From contig OX463787.1 of the NCBI GenBank assembly GCA_949825025.1, positions 18,571,482 to 18,635,481 of the forward strand: a DNA stretch of 64,000 nucleotides, written 5' to 3'. Each line of letters begins with the position of its first letter. Within the stretch, counting starts at the first letter, position 1. Shown here in pieces: positions 39,251 to 52,711 of the stretch. Below the pieces are notes generated by a model. That model had not been told where the DNA came from. It was given only the letters and a program-made list of their open reading frames with translations, and searched no databases. The position numbers were made by a program, and so were the translations under genes. This stretch comes from Siphlonurus alternatus (lineage: Eukaryota; Arthropoda; Insecta; Ephemeroptera; Siphlonuridae).

Positions 39251-39792
39251 AGTGTATCGGAAGTTTCGGGGTTTCAGATTTACTAATTGATTGTTATTAT
39301 AGTATTAAGTAATTGTTTAATGGAAGTACCCAATTGTGATTTATATAATATAAATAATATATTAAAATAATAATAATTTTCTTTGTTATGGTTTAAGCTA
39401 TATGAAATGAGGCACAAAAAAGGACAAGATATAAGTAATAAAATATTACGAATGCTAAGTAATAATAATTATATTATAATTTTAGCCAATTATATAAAAT
39501 TAAGCATTTGAGAGTAATAAAATGTCTGAATTATAAAATAAACAAAACTAAAAATTTATATATATTATATTGACTATTTATAATCCACACAAACTAAAAT
39601 TTATCAGAATTTATATGATGACTTTTACTTGTATTTTTGTTTTGTCTTGTTCTTGTTATTATTGTCAGTGGTTATGTTTGATAATATTATATAACTTTTA
39701 TAATTATTTTATATATTAAGTATTTATGTTTTGTGATTATCCAATTTTCACTTAAACAAATGTTTGTCCTGTACAGTCAAAAAGAAGTTCAA

Positions 39793-39799
39793 AAAAAAA

Positions 39800-39850
<51 letters not shown>

Positions 39851-39860
39851 AAAAAAAATG
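39793..39860. repeat. (TAAA)n microsatellite, unit 2
   Basis: About 60 bp of TAAA repeats. Units 1 (31977) and 3 (48715) have shorter or interrupted versions. Confidence 0.9.
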
Positions 39861-40704
39861 ACGATATTACTCTTTTGCATATATTGCATATAACGAGAAT
39901 AATGAAAAACAATCTTTTTAAGATAAATATTTTGAAGGTCACTTTTTTCATCTCTGTCTTATCAGCATATTTTTTTCCTACATTTTTTTAATTACTCTCT
40001 CGTCAATGATTCATATTATCTCAGCTGCTTTGGCTGCACGACATTCGACATTACAAAAATAGATAAAAACAAGCAGTGGGGTAAATCGATGAAAGAAACA
40101 ATAAAATACGCGAGGGTCTTTTACCATACGTTATAAAACAATATGACGTCATTATTAATTGTGTAGCCAAAACATTGTCAGCGGCATAGCAAATACGCGT
40201 TAAAGTTGGTCTCAAAATTAATTTTTCATTAATTTTCGCATCATTTTTCTTAAAATTTTCTTTCATAAATAGTGACAAATACAAGAATAACTAATTCTAT
40301 TGAAAAAAAATATTTGCCGACTAAAGCTATTATTAAAAAAATATGTATTGAGTTACGGTAACACGCACAGCATATAGGATTTTATAATAGGATATAGCAT
40401 TTGTCTTGTAAGTAAGATGAATAAATATTTGAGTTTGAATTTGAATAGGGTTTTTTGCCTACATCCCGAAGATCTTCGGATGGATTCGGGCATCTCCGTG
40501 CTACCCAAGACGTGAACAATAAACTCCCGTAAATTCAGATTGGCGATTAAAAATAGAAATAATTTTTAAGACCAAATTACACTTCCGGACTGCAAGAACA
40601 TTACGTTTGGCTCTTTTTCTGATATACAGCTCTAAGAAACAAATATATGTATTTTTGGTTCAGAATTTAATATCTAGGCTCTTATTAGACCCGAATTTGT
40701 ATTA

Positions 40705-41218
40705 CTTAGGATGTTGCTTTGATAGTCATGCTATACCCTAGTTGATAAATTACGTCTTCAACTCATCCTTTACACGTCTAAACCTAATCTTTTTACCTCT
40801 AAAACACATCTTATTTCCTCTTAGCTCAAAGTGAGGATGAAATGAAGACAATATTTTTAACATTTTACGTTCAAAAAGAGGAAAAAAGACGAAATCTAAA
40901 AAAAAAAAAAAACGGTGCACATTAAGAGAAGAGGAGAAAAGACGAGAAGAGAGTTTAATAGCGAAGAAAATATGACATTTATTTCAACTCGGGCATGGTC
41001 TAGCAATCCATCTTAGCATTTGTCTATTTCTGACTTAGGAAACCATGGAAACCTAAATCAGAATGGTCGGTAAATGATGGAAGATGTTATTAATGATCCG
41101 CGTGCATGATGAGTGGGTGCTCTTTTATAACCACCATTAAAAAAGTTTGACGGTGCTTGGAATTGAACTCACGACCATCCGATTACGAACAGAATGCTCT
41201 TAAAATCCTGCTTCAATC
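40705..41218 (-). mobile_element. tRNA-headed SINE, unit 2
   Basis: Same layout as 32850-33369. Confidence 0.7.
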
Positions 41219-41416
41219 AAAAAGTTTGAGGATACAAACACCGTTCTTTAATTAATAAAAAGGTATCTGTGCCATCATGATAGACAGCGTGAAAACTTCT
41301 TCAAACAATAAACGTTTGTGGTGTACTGAGGTTTACCTCGTAAGACAAAGTGAAATTTACTCCTGCCTCGTTTGAAAGAGTTGCAGCTCCCTAGAGACAA
41401 ATGGATGCCGATTTGT

Positions 41417-41966
41417 AATGGAGTATCGACCTCAATTTTTTTTTATTGCTGAAATGGATAGAGGGTGCAAAGTTATGCTACCCTGATTTTTTTCAAATTT
41501 TTTAGAGACCAGGAACTATTTTTTATATATTTAATGTTCTTTTTGTCAACGTTCCTTTATACCAGGTTAAGATACGCGTGAATTTTGTGCAACATTTGTC
41601 GTCATTTTTTCAGGCTCCATTGAACCGCGAAATTTCAAAAATAGCATTGCATGATGGGCGCATTCAAAGTTTCGCGGCACGATGTGTCCTGAAATACTTG
41701 AAACTGATTGGCTAAGTCCTTTAACATTGATCAAATCAGTGGCTTAACCTGGTATACAGGAACGTTGCTTTTTGTGACGTCACGAGGCGCCATTCCTTAA
41801 GTAAAAGATAAGACTAGCCGCCTCGTGACGTTACAAAAATGACTTTCAATATTTGGTTAAAAATAGTTCCCGGTCTCTAAAAAATCTTAAAAAAAACAGG
41901 GTAGCATAACTTTGCAAGTTTAATCCATTTCTGCAAAAAAAGAAAAATTGAAGATGATACTCCATA
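41417..41966. mobile_element. MITE A1 with nested G MITE, unit 2
   Basis: A complete A1, from AATGGAGTATCGACCTCAA to its inverted end near GATGATACTCCAT, is split by a complete G element (41548-41766). The G ends are AACGTTCCTTTATACCAGG and CCTGGTATACAGGAACGTT. The A1 centre holds TGACGTCACGAGGCGCC and an inverted CGCCTCGTGACGTTAC. Confidence 0.8.
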
Positions 41967-42443
41967 TTAAGAGAGGTATAAAGGTGAGCACCCAGTTTTG
42001 CCACCATAATCAATAAATTCACCAAACCTAATATATAGAATGCGTGGAAACACCTAAATACAAAGAAGGGGTAACCCAAGTTGAAATAAATTTCATCTTT
42101 TATTCGCTGAAAATCTCTTTTTAATTAAGGATATTTTTCCTCTCATTTTGCACCATTTTAGAAGCAAAAAGAGGGAAACAGATAAGATTAGTTTTCTTTT
42201 TTTTTTTCCTTTTCTTGAGCAAAAAATATTAGAAATGTTATCTTCATTTCATCCTCTCTTTGAGCGAGGAGGAAATGAGCTGTGTTTTAGATGTAAAAAG
42301 ATTAGGTTTAGACGTGTAAAAGATGAGTTGAAGACATAATTTTTCAACTAGGGAAAGTTCGTGTAATTCCGAGCCGTAGATTTTTATATTTAATTAATTA
42401 ATATCAAAGAGAGAGAAAGAGAGCCCATAATATTTTTTTATAT

Positions 42444-42637
42444 GGGGGACATTCACAAAGCACTTTAACCCACATGCACTTTAGCCTCAATTTATATCCC
42501 TGGTTTTATACATGGTATGCTAAACCAGAGAGGGACTAACCATGTTAAGCTCCTATTACAGTCTAGCACCATGTTTAGAACCAGGGATAAAAATCGAGGT
42601 GAAAGTGGGGGTTAAAATGCTTTGTGAATGCGCCCCT
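42444..42637. mobile_element. hAT-like MITE (GGGGGACATTCACAAAGC), unit 2
   Basis: The terminal inverted repeats are GGGGGACATTCACAAAGCA and TGCTTTGTGAATGCGCCCC. The subterminal inverted blocks are TATCCCTGGTTTTA and ACCAGGGATAAAAA. No ORF. Unit 3 copy: 51896-52084. Absent from unit 1 and the distal copy because of the shared deletion. Confidence 0.78.
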
Positions 42638-42966
42638 AATATTTATATCCAGAAATTTGAACAAAATAATTTCATTGTATTCGGTTAGGTATCCAGTGAG
42701 CCGTATTATGGCTATTTATTATAATAATTATTAAAAAAAAAAAACAGAATACTGCACGTTAGATAATCCGATTATAAAGATTAATACAATAGTTCATAAA
42801 AACAATTTCTTAGTTATATTACAAACATAAAAAAAAATATTATAAATATAATCTTGGTAAAATATAATATAAAGTCTTTCTCTGTGAATATTGTCCCTAT
42901 TCCGCAATAATGTTCTTTTAATTTTGTTTTACGCTAAATTTACTTTTTTTACTTTGTAAATAAGAC

Positions 42967-43281
42967 AATGGTCAACATACATGAAAAAATTTTATTGCAG
43001 AAATTATACTACTCTGAATTTTTCCACATTTTTTTGGGTCCCGGAACTATTTTTAAAGAATTATTGAAAGTTCTGTGATTTCAGTTGGCTCCCCTAAATC
43101 CTTAATAAAAAGGATAGAGACTGAATGCCTATTGACGCCTCCAGGGGGCGTGGCCGTACTTTCAAAAATTATTTAAAAATAGTTCTGGGTTTCAAAAAAT
43201 TCTGAAAAAATTCAGAGTAGCATAATTTGGTACCCTTTATTAATTTCTGCAATAAGAAATGTCATAAATTTGTTTTCCATT
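42967..43281. mobile_element. MITE A2, unit 2
   Basis: AATGGTCAACATACATGAA end, AGAAATTATACTACTCTGAA arm and GAGACTGAATGCCTATTGAC centre. It has lost the AGAGGGT block on the left. Confidence 0.7.
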
Positions 43282-44354
43282 GTATAATTAATACATATGC
43301 TTATTACTATTTACATAATTTTTTAGTGATTATTTTTCATATATTATGTTATTTATTAATTGTTTATTTCGTTATTATTGTATGTTTACAGGGATTTCAT
43401 TATGTATTCAGGAGGGAAATATAATAAAATAAATAAGCTCTCTCTGCTCTTTTAAGTGAATAATGAGCTTTATTATTTAATATCGATTTACAGCTCATAA
43501 TTGCGCTCACTTGAAACAGCAAATTGGTCATTATTGCAACAAGATTGTGGTAGGCAGATATAGCTCATTATTGCGGACGAAGGGCGATATAATATTATAT
43601 ATTATGGTATCTTGATACATACGATACCATCTATGTTAATAAAATTCGTCTTCAACTCATCTTTTACAGATCTAAACCTAATATTTTTATCTTTAAAATA
43701 CTTCTTATTTCCTCTTCACTCGAAGTGATGATGAGATTAAGACAATATTTCTAACATTTTATATTCTAGAAGAGGAAAAAAGACATAATCTCGTCTATTT
43801 CCCATTTAAATGGTGCAATATAAGAGGAGAAAAGAGGAGAGTAAAGCTCAATAGCGAAGAATAGAATGAATAATTTCAATTAGGGTATATGGCTCAACAC
43901 AAATTTGATCTCTGCTCTTAATGTAGGCGCTGCCACGCATGCAGTCTACGGATCGAGGCTAGTGTACTTGAAATTTTTGATATTGATATACAGGGTGCCC
44001 ACCTTAATTTGAATTTCTTTTTCTCTTGGAGCAGCAGCACCAGCAAATAAGGCAGGAATAAAGTGAAGTAAGGTTAAGCGTGGCGCAGCCTGAGTTAAAA
44101 TAAGTTTTATCTTTTCTTCGCTATTAAGCTCTCTTCTCGTCTTTTCTCCTCTTATTTTGCACCATTTTAAAGATAAAAAGAGGAGAAATGACGAAGATTA
44201 CGTATTTTTTCCTCTTATTGATCATAAAATGTTGAAAATATTGTCTTCGTTTTATTCTCACTTTAAGCGAAGAGGAAATAAGATGTGTTTAGAGTTAAAA
44301 AGATTAGGTTTATAGAAGTGTAAAAGATGAGTTAATGACAAAATTTTCATCTAG

Positions 44355-44661
44355 GGAGTGCATTGAAAGTTTGTCGTTAGATTACCGAAGCCAAGCTACG
44401 TTGAACGTGGTTAGTACTCGGATGGATGACCATTTTAAATAAAAATTAAGTTACTCCCTTCCTGGGGTAAATTTGTCTTGTTTTTCCACCCAGTGCACTT
44501 GTATATGCCGGTTCCACAGTCTTTAAACAATACTTTAGTCTATTGATAAAAGTAAAAACGTCCGTTCTAAGTGAGGTTTTTCACGGTTCCCTCAGTCTCA
44601 ACTAAATGGGATGCATAACAGGCCGTGAACACCATCATTGCCTTCCCTTATCTCTGGCTTC
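44355..44661 (+). mobile_element. 5S-headed SINE, unit 2
   Basis: Copy of 35378-35684, with the D pair (about 43640-44346) upstream as in unit 1. Confidence 0.72.
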
Positions 44662-45365
44662 AAGGGTAAGGTGACACGCCTAATGTTAAAAAAAAAAAAA
44701 AAAAACGAATATTATGAAAAAAATAAATAAAAATTTCTCCTCTACAACCCCTATCAGTAGCTAAAAGGTTAGGTATATAATTATATATGTATATGTTAAC
44801 ATCAAAAACCGAATTTGGGCAAAGGCCGAAAAAAATGAGCAAAACTAGTTTTGAGCATCAAGTTAAGCTCAAAACCCAAAGTAATCGATTATTTCGGGTT
44901 TTGAGCTTAACTTGATGCTCAAAACTAGTTTTGCTCATTTTTTTTCGGCTTTTGCACGAATTTGGTTTTTGGCGGTAACATATATACAAATTGAAGTTAT
45001 AAGTTTTTGAAGTTATGAAATTTTAAAGTTGACTAATTTTACATCGAAGTTCCATTTTTCCATGTCAAAGTAATCATCTTTAAAAATTAATAACTAAAAA
45101 ACTAACCAAGTTGAAATAAATGTGATCTTTTCTTCGCTATTAAACTCTCCTCTCGTCTAATTTCCTCTTCTTTTCCACCCTTTTAGGGAATAAAATGGGG
45201 AAAAGACTAGATTACGTCCTTTTTTTGAACTTTTCGAATAGGAACTAAAATTTTTATACCCGATATTTTAGCTACTGGTAGGGAATGTAGAGGAGAACAT
45301 TATATTTTTTTGATAATATTCGTGTGTGGTATTATGTTTTTAACATTGGTGGCGTTATCTTACCC
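44662..45365. mobile_element. MITE C1, unit 2
   Basis: Copy of 35685-36386. The hairpin at 44837-44936 has one arm change (CCCAAAG). Confidence 0.75.
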
Positions 45366-45369
45366 TTAA

Positions 45370-45734
45370 GGTAGAGATAACGTGGATCAGTTGGCTAAAT
45401 GATAAAAAATACCATTCATAAAAAATATGAAAAAAAAAAAATTAAAATGTTCTCCTCTACACCCCCTATCAGTAGTTAAAATATCAGGTATACAAAAACG
45501 AGCTAATTTTCGAGTTAATAATTTTTAAAGTTGACTAATTTAACATGGAAGTTCCATTTCTCCATGTTAAATTAGAGAACTTTAAAAATTAATTACTGGA
45601 AAACTAGCTCGTTTTTGTATACCTGATATTATACCTACTGATAGGGGATGTAGAGGAGAACATTTTTTTTTTTCATAATTTTTATGAATGTTATATATTT
45701 TTTTTATCATTGGTCCAGCTGATCCGTGTTATCT
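45370..45734. mobile_element. MITE C2, unit 2
   Basis: Copy of 36391-36755, joined to C1 by one TTAA. Confidence 0.75.
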
Positions 45735-46636
45735 ATAAAGAGTACACATCGTGGCATTACGAACGTTAACTTACCCAGTATCTGCAAGGCAGCTCTTAGA
45801 GAGGTGTTGACTTGTTAATACGATGAAGCTTTTACTGTGATGAATTTCTGGAGCTCTTCGTGTTTTATACCCTTTTTAAGTTCAAGGGTTGTGACCCATA
45901 AGGTTATGAAATCCCAATTATGAAATGTACATGATGAAATATACTGCTTGGTAAATTTATAGTAACAGGGGCGTTGACGATAAATTATTGTGGGTTTTGC
46001 CGCTTTTTGTCGACTTTACTCCCGGAGTTTATTCGCACGTGCACTAAAATCAATGACTATAATAATAATTATAAACATAATATAACATGGTAGTAATACG
46101 TCTTTATTAATAATCATGCAATAATATATATACATTCGTGGAATTATTTTACTCTCAAAGTTCATTTTATCGCTTGCTGAAAACAGTGATAATTATAATA
46201 ATAATCTTTTAGATTTTTTTTTTTTAATGAGGTTATTTTTATAAATTGAAAGCCCTCTGATAAAGTGATATTTCTAACAAGTTACAATAATTGCCAAAAA
46301 TATTATTTTGATAATTAATTTCTTAATATTATGAGTTATTAAAATGTTGTGAAGAACGGAAAAAAAGGAAAAGAAAAATTAAGGTGTATTCAGTATGGGG
46401 CAGTGCCACGAAATTGTTGGGTTGCTTACTTACAGGATAACGGTCAGCTGTTTACCTCCCCTCCCTTCCCCTACTGTTGTCATACCGTTCGCTTAAAACC
46501 ATTGAAAAAAAAAAAATAAAATAAATAAGTTACTTAATTGCCAGGTAAAATTATTTAAGGATACGAAAATGTAAGTAGTTTCTGTATTCTTTATAAACTA
46601 GCAGATGATATGGAAATTATATATTAATGTAATAAT

Positions 46637-46638
<2 letters not shown>

Positions 46639-46702
<64 letters not shown>
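46639..46702. repeat. (TA)n microsatellite, unit 2
   Basis: About 62 bp of TA, half the length of the unit 1 tract. Confidence 0.95.
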
Positions 46703-46705
<3 letters not shown>

Positions 46706-49609
46706 ACGTATAATTAATTTTTTTCTACATTTTCTCCCCTGACACGCTGCTGATGATATACAACAATATGGCACGACAGGCTCCTGTAAAGTATGCAATA
46801 TGCGTTGCAGTGACGCCACGTGGGTTTGGCCTATTAAAAATTAACTTAAATTCGGGCGAGATGACGAAAAAGGGGAAAAAGAAGAGGGGAAAGAGTGTTA
46901 AACACGTCTCCAAAAATCCTAAAAAAATTTTAATCCTTAGTTAGCTAAAGGGTAATGCAGTTACGCAAAAACATTTAGTCAGGAAAAAAATTAAAACTTT
47001 TAACATGAGTTTTAGATTTAAATAGGTCATTTTGACCCCCCCCCCCCCCCGCTTATTATAGCGTGTGACAAAAAAATCCGTTACTAAAGTGCTAGGGTTA
47101 TAAGTACAATAAACAAAATATTATAATGTTGAATAATAATATGCTACTTTGTACATAATTATGTAATTATCTTGATTTGTGAGATACGTTAAATTTATTA
47201 TAACAATAATACTTTTAATTATTATTAAAAATTAGTATCATCATGGCATCATTTTTATAAAATGCTCATTATTTTTACGCTTCAACGCGTCTATGCAGAC
47301 TACGTGCCATGGCTATATATGACGTACAATTAATTAAAGTAAATGCTAACGTTCCTACTCTCCCGAAGTGACGATAACAAGTTACATAATGTGAATGATG
47401 AAATAATATGTGGGAAATTTACGAGACGAATCATTGACATTACTTTGCAAGAGGTTTTCCCTAACTGTTGACTTTGCTCCCGGAGTTAATAATTATAGTC
47501 AAATTAATATAATATATCTTCCGGAAGTAGCCGGAATTGTTAAGTTTGTTGCTGTCTTGATTTGTAATTATGTTATGAAATTTTACACACTGTGGGTTGA
47601 AGTAAAAATACTGATCTATGTGGTAAATTATGTTGCTGAATTACGAATAGGAAGACCAGAAATAATACATTCCCGGCTTCTTTCGGAAAGAGTCATACAA
47701 ACACTGTGTTTAATAAGTATTCGTTGACGACGCCTCATAAGAACAACATAATCAGTCTTCAACAAATACGCATTAAACACTGTATAATGTGAATGTAGTG
47801 ATAGTTGACTATAATTTAGCTTGATACCAACCAGTCAAGATTGTTGTGCAATTCTTTACTGTTTCTTTTATAATTAGTTTTACTTCAATATATTTTTATT
47901 TTGTTAAAACAATTAGTAAATAATAAAAAGTTAGTAGCTGGATGAGAAAAACCGCGTTTCACTCTCAAGGGTAAATCGTTGCGCTTTTCCACTATGTGGT
48001 TCCCCTGGCTTTGGACCATTGCACTTCCAGTTCATTGACAAAAGCTGTAGCGTCCATCCTGGCTGAGGTTTCCACGTTTCCCTCAGTCACAGGCAAATGC
48101 TTTGATGGATTGCAAGGCCGTGGCTAGCTCCGTTTCAGAAGAGCCTGCGAAACGCTCAAGTTAGTGTATCGGAAGTTTCGGGGTTTCAGATTTACTAATT
48201 GATTGTTATTATAGTATTAAGTAATTGTTTAATGGAAGTACCCAATTGTGATTTATATAATATAAATAATATATTAAAATAATAATAATTTTCTTTGTTA
48301 TGGTTTAAGCTATATGAAATGAGGCACAAAAAAGGACAAGATATAAGTAATAAAATATTACGAATGCTAAGTAATAATAATTATATTATAATTTTAGCCA
48401 ATTATATAAAATTAAGCATTTGAGAGTAATAAAATGTCTGAATTATAAAATAAACAAAACTAAAAATTTATATATATTATATTGACTATTTATATTCCAC
48501 ACAAACTAAAATTTATCAGAATTTATATGATGACTTTTACTTGTATTTTTGTTTTGTATTGTTCTTGTTATTATTGTCAGTGGTTATGTTTGATAATATT
48601 ATATAACTTTTATAAATATTTTATATATTAAGTATTTATGTTTTGTGATTATCCAATTTTCACTTAAACAAATTTTTGTCCTGTACAGTCAAAAAGAAGT
48701 TAAAAAAAAAAAAAATAAATAAATAAATAGATAAAAAAATAAATAAATAAAAAAGAAAATGACGATATTACTCTTTTGCATATATTGCATATAACGAGAA
48801 TAATGAAAAACAATCTTTTTAAGATAAATATTTTGAAGGTCACTTTTTTCATCTCTGTCTTATCAGCATATTTTTTTGCTACATTTTTTTAATTACTCTC
48901 TCGTCAATGATTCATATTATCTCAGCTGCTTTGGCTGCACGACATTCGACATTAAAAAAATAGATAAAAACAAGCAGTGGGTTAAATCGATGAAAGAAAC
49001 AATAAAATACGCGAGGGTCTTTTACCATACGTTATAAAACAATATGACGTCATTATTAATTGTGTAGCCAAAACATTGTCAGCGGCATAGCAAATACGCG
49101 TTAAAGTTGGTCTCAAAATTAATTTTTCATTAATTTTCGCATCATTTTTCTTAAAATTTTCCTTCATAAATAGTGACAAATACAAGAAGAACTAATTCTA
49201 TTGAAAAAAAATATTTGCCGACTAAAGCTATTATTAAAAAAATATGTATTGAGTTACGGTAACACGCACAGCATATAGGATATATTTTATAATAGGATAT
49301 AGGATTTGTCTTGTAAGTAAGATGAATAAATATTTGAGTTTGAATTTGATTAGGGTTTTTTGCCTACATCCCGAAGATCTTCGGATGGATTCGGGCATCT
49401 CCGTGCTACCCAAGACGTGAACAATAAACTCCCGTAAATTCAGATTGGCGATTAAAAATAGAAATAATTTTTAAGACCAAATTACACTTCCGGACTGCAA
49501 GAACATTACGTTTGGCTCTTTTTCTGATATACAGCTCTAAGAAACACATATATGCATTTTTGGTTCAGAATTTAATATCTAGGCTCTTATTAGACCCGAA
49601 TTAGCATTA

Positions 49610-49752
49610 CTTAGGATGTTCCTTTGATAGTCAACTATACCCTAGTTGATAAATTACGTCTTTAACTCATCCTTTACATTAGCTCAAAGTGAGGATGAAA
49701 TGAAGACAATATTTTTAACATTTTACGTTCAAAAAGAGGAAAAAAGACGAAA

Positions 49753-49784
<32 letters not shown>

Positions 49785-50090
49785 CGGTGCACAATAAGAG
49801 AAGAGGAGAAAAGACGAGAAGAGAGTTTAATAGCGAAGAAAATATGACATTTATTTCAACTCGGGCATGGTCTAGCAATCCATCTCAGCATTTGTCTATT
49901 TCTGACTTAGGAAACCATGGAAACCTAAATCAGAATGGTCGGTAAATGATGGAAGATGTTATTAATGATCCGCGTGCATGATGAGTGGGTGCTCTTTTAT
50001 AACCACCATTAAAAAAGTTTGACGGTGCTTGGAATTGAACTCACGACCATCCGATTACGAACAGAATGCTCTTACAATCCTGCTTCAATC
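49610..50090 (-). mobile_element. tRNA-headed SINE, unit 3
   Basis: As in unit 1, but the tail has a deletion of about 45 bp near 49677 and a longer A-run at 49755-49784. Confidence 0.7.
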
Positions 50091-50288
50091 AAAAAGTTTG
50101 AGGATACAAACACCGTTCTTTAATTAATAAAAAGGTATCTGTGCCATCATGATAGACAGCGTGAAAATTTCTTCAAACAATAAACGTTTGTGGTGTACTG
50201 AGGTTTACCTCCTAAGACAACGTGAAATTTACTCCTGCCTCGTTTGAAAGAGTTGCAGCTCCCTAGAGACAAATGGATGCAGATTTGC

Positions 50289-50838
50289 AATGGAGTATCG
50301 ACCTCAATTTTTTTTTATTGCTGAAATGGATAGAGGGTGCAAAGTTATGCTACCCTGATTTTTTTCAAATTTTTTAGAGACCAGGAACTATTTTTTATAT
50401 ATTTAATGTTCTTTTTGTCAACGTTCCTTTATACCAGGTTAAGATACGCGTGAATTTTGTGCAACATTTGTCGTCATTTTTTCAGGCTCCATTGAACCGC
50501 GAAATTTCAAAAATAGCATTGCATGATGGGCGCATTCAAAGTTTCGCGGCACGATGGGTCCTGAAATACTTGAAACTGATTGGCTAAGTCCTTTAACATT
50601 GATCAAATCAGTGGCTTAACCTGGTATACAGGAACGTTGCTTTTTGTGACGTCACGAGGCGCCATTCCTTAAGTAAAAGATAAGACTTGCCGCCTCGTGA
50701 CGTTACAAAAATGACTTTCAATATTTGGTTAAAAATAGTTCCCGGTCTCTAAAAAATCTTAAAAAAAAACAGGGTAGCATAACTTTGCAAGTATAATCCA
50801 TTTCTGCAAAAAAAGAAAAATTGAAGATGATACTCCAT
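50289..50838. mobile_element. MITE A1 with nested G (50420-50638), unit 3
   Basis: Near-identical to the unit 2 copy. Confidence 0.8.
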
Positions 50839-50997
50839 ATTAAGAGAGGTATAAAGGTGAGCACCCATTTTTGCCACCATAATCAATAAATTCACCAAAC
50901 CTAATATATAGAATGCGTGGAAACACCTAAATACAAAGAAGGGGTAACCCAAGTTGAAATAAATTTCATCTTTTATTCGCTGAAAATCTCTTTTTAA

Positions 50998-51568
50998 AGA
51001 GGAGTCAGCGAGTTGAGTGCGCAGTGCATGACGGGAATGACGTCACGCACTATATATGTGCATACGAAAAAGTTACGTCGGCTCCTCAAAAGCTGCGCAG
51101 TAGAAATTTATGCAAGTTGCGCAATACGAGCATCTGCTGAAGTTATATAGTGTTGTTGATCCCGTTGATCCAGTCAGCTGTTAACCCGTAGACCGCATCA
51201 TTTGAAATGAAAATTTGCCACGGATTTTGGTATTGTATCGGAATTTTCTCAAAATTTTTATGAAGGGCTAATAAAGGTTATGACACTTTCTGATTCACCA
51301 TAATATGTTCTATCTTAGAATATTTTTTAAACACATTTTACGGGAGATTGCGAAAGAAATTAAAGTTCGAATAAAAAAGAAGCCACGTTTTTCGAGCGTT
51401 AGCATGGAGTAGATGGACGAAGTCATCGACTTTTAGACCCAAATGCTCAGAATTTTTACGAAGGACGGTCTCAACTGATTTCAGATCCGTATTTATGGTG
51501 CTCCAAAGTAACTTTTTACATGCAAGAGAATGAGCTTTACCATCGGTCAATTTTTCACTCACTCTACT
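50998..51568. mobile_element. 571-bp TTAA-flanked insert, unit 3 only
   Basis: Unit 2 reads CTCTTTTTAATTAAGG where unit 3 reads CTCTTTTTAA, the insert, then TTTAATTAAAG. The element is thus flanked by TTAA at 50994-50997 and 51569-51572. The ends AGAGGAGTCAGCGAG and, inverted, AGTAGAGTGAGTGAA are weakly similar. The left part includes TGACGTCACGCAC. Unlike the MITEs it is not a palindrome and carries a protein-like stretch on the minus strand. Confidence 0.82.
51338..51562 (-). pseudogene. Protein-coding fragment inside the 571-bp insert
   Basis: A 74-codon open frame with normal amino-acid composition contains KLTDGKAHSLACKKLLWSTI, KSVETVLRKNSEHLGLKVDD and NARKTWLLFYSNFNFFRNLP, and ends in TAA. 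It has no upstream ATG (first codon GTG) and begins within 7 bases of the element's right end. No domain was recognised. It could be a captured host exon or a remnant of the parent transposon's protein. Confidence 0.45.
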
Positions 51569-52411
51569 TTAATTAAAGATATTTTTCCTCTCATTTTGCA
51601 CCATTTTAGAAGCAAAAAGAGGGAAAAAGATAAGATTAGTTTTCTTTTTTTTTTTTTTTCCTTTTCTTGAGCAAAAAATATTAGAAATGTTATCTTCATT
51701 TCATCCTCTCTTTGAGCGAGGAGGAAATGAGATGTGTTTTAGATGTAAAAAGATTAGGTTTAGACGTGTAAAAGATGAGTTGAAGACTTAATTTTTCAAC
51801 TAGGGAAAGTTCGTGTAATCCAGAGCCGTATATTTTTATATTTAATTAATTAATATCAAAGAGAGAGAAAGAGAGCCCATAATATTTTTTTATATGGGGG
51901 ACATTCACAAAGCACTTTAACCCACACTTTAGCCTCAATTTATATCCCTGGTTTTATACATGGTATGCTAAACCAGAGAGGGACTAACCATGTTAAGCTC
52001 CTATTACAGTCTAGCACCATGTTTAGAACCAGGGATAAAAATCGAGGCGAAAGTGGGGATTAAAATGCTTTGTGAATGCGCCCCTAATATTTATATCCAG
52101 AAATTTGAACAAAATAATTTCATTGTATTCGGTTAGGTATCCAGTGAGCCGTATTATGACTATTTATTATAATTATTAAAAAAAACAAAACAGAATACTG
52201 CACGTTAGATAATCCGATTATAAAGATTAATACAATAGTTCATAAAAACAATTTCTTAGTTATATTACAAACGAAAAAAAAATATTATAAATATAATCTT
52301 GGTAAAATATAATATAAAGTCTTTCTCTGTGAATATTGTCCCTATTCCGCAATAATGTTTCTTTTAATTTTGTTTTACGCTAAATTTACTTTTTTTACTT
52401 TGTAAATAAGA

Positions 52412-52711
52412 CAATGGTCAACATACATGAAAAAATTTTATTGCAGAAATTATGCTACTTTGAATTTTTCCACATTTTTTTGGGTCCCGGAACTATTTTT
52501 AAAGAATTATTGAAAGTTCTGTGATTTCAGTTGGCACCCCTAAATCCTTAATAAAAAGGATAGAGACTGAATGCCTATTGACGCCGTACTTTCAAAAATT
52601 ATTTAAAAATAGTTCTGGGTTTCAAAAAAATCTGAAAAAATTCAGAGTAGCATAATTTGGTACCCTTTATTAATTTCTGCAATAAAAAATGTCATATATT
52701 TGTTTTCCATT
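52412..52711. mobile_element. MITE A2, unit 3
   Basis: As in unit 2, but the CTCCAGGGGGCGTGG part of the centre is deleted near 52585. Confidence 0.7.

Larger units (their letters stand above)
39489..48400 (+). repeat. Tandem-array unit 2 (8912 bp)
   Basis: Direct copy of unit 1 with the full A1/G, D and hAT-like MITE segment (about 41750-42910). Anchors are spaced exactly 8912 bp from unit 1's downstream part, for example the small ORF at 38498 and 47410. Confidence 0.93.
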
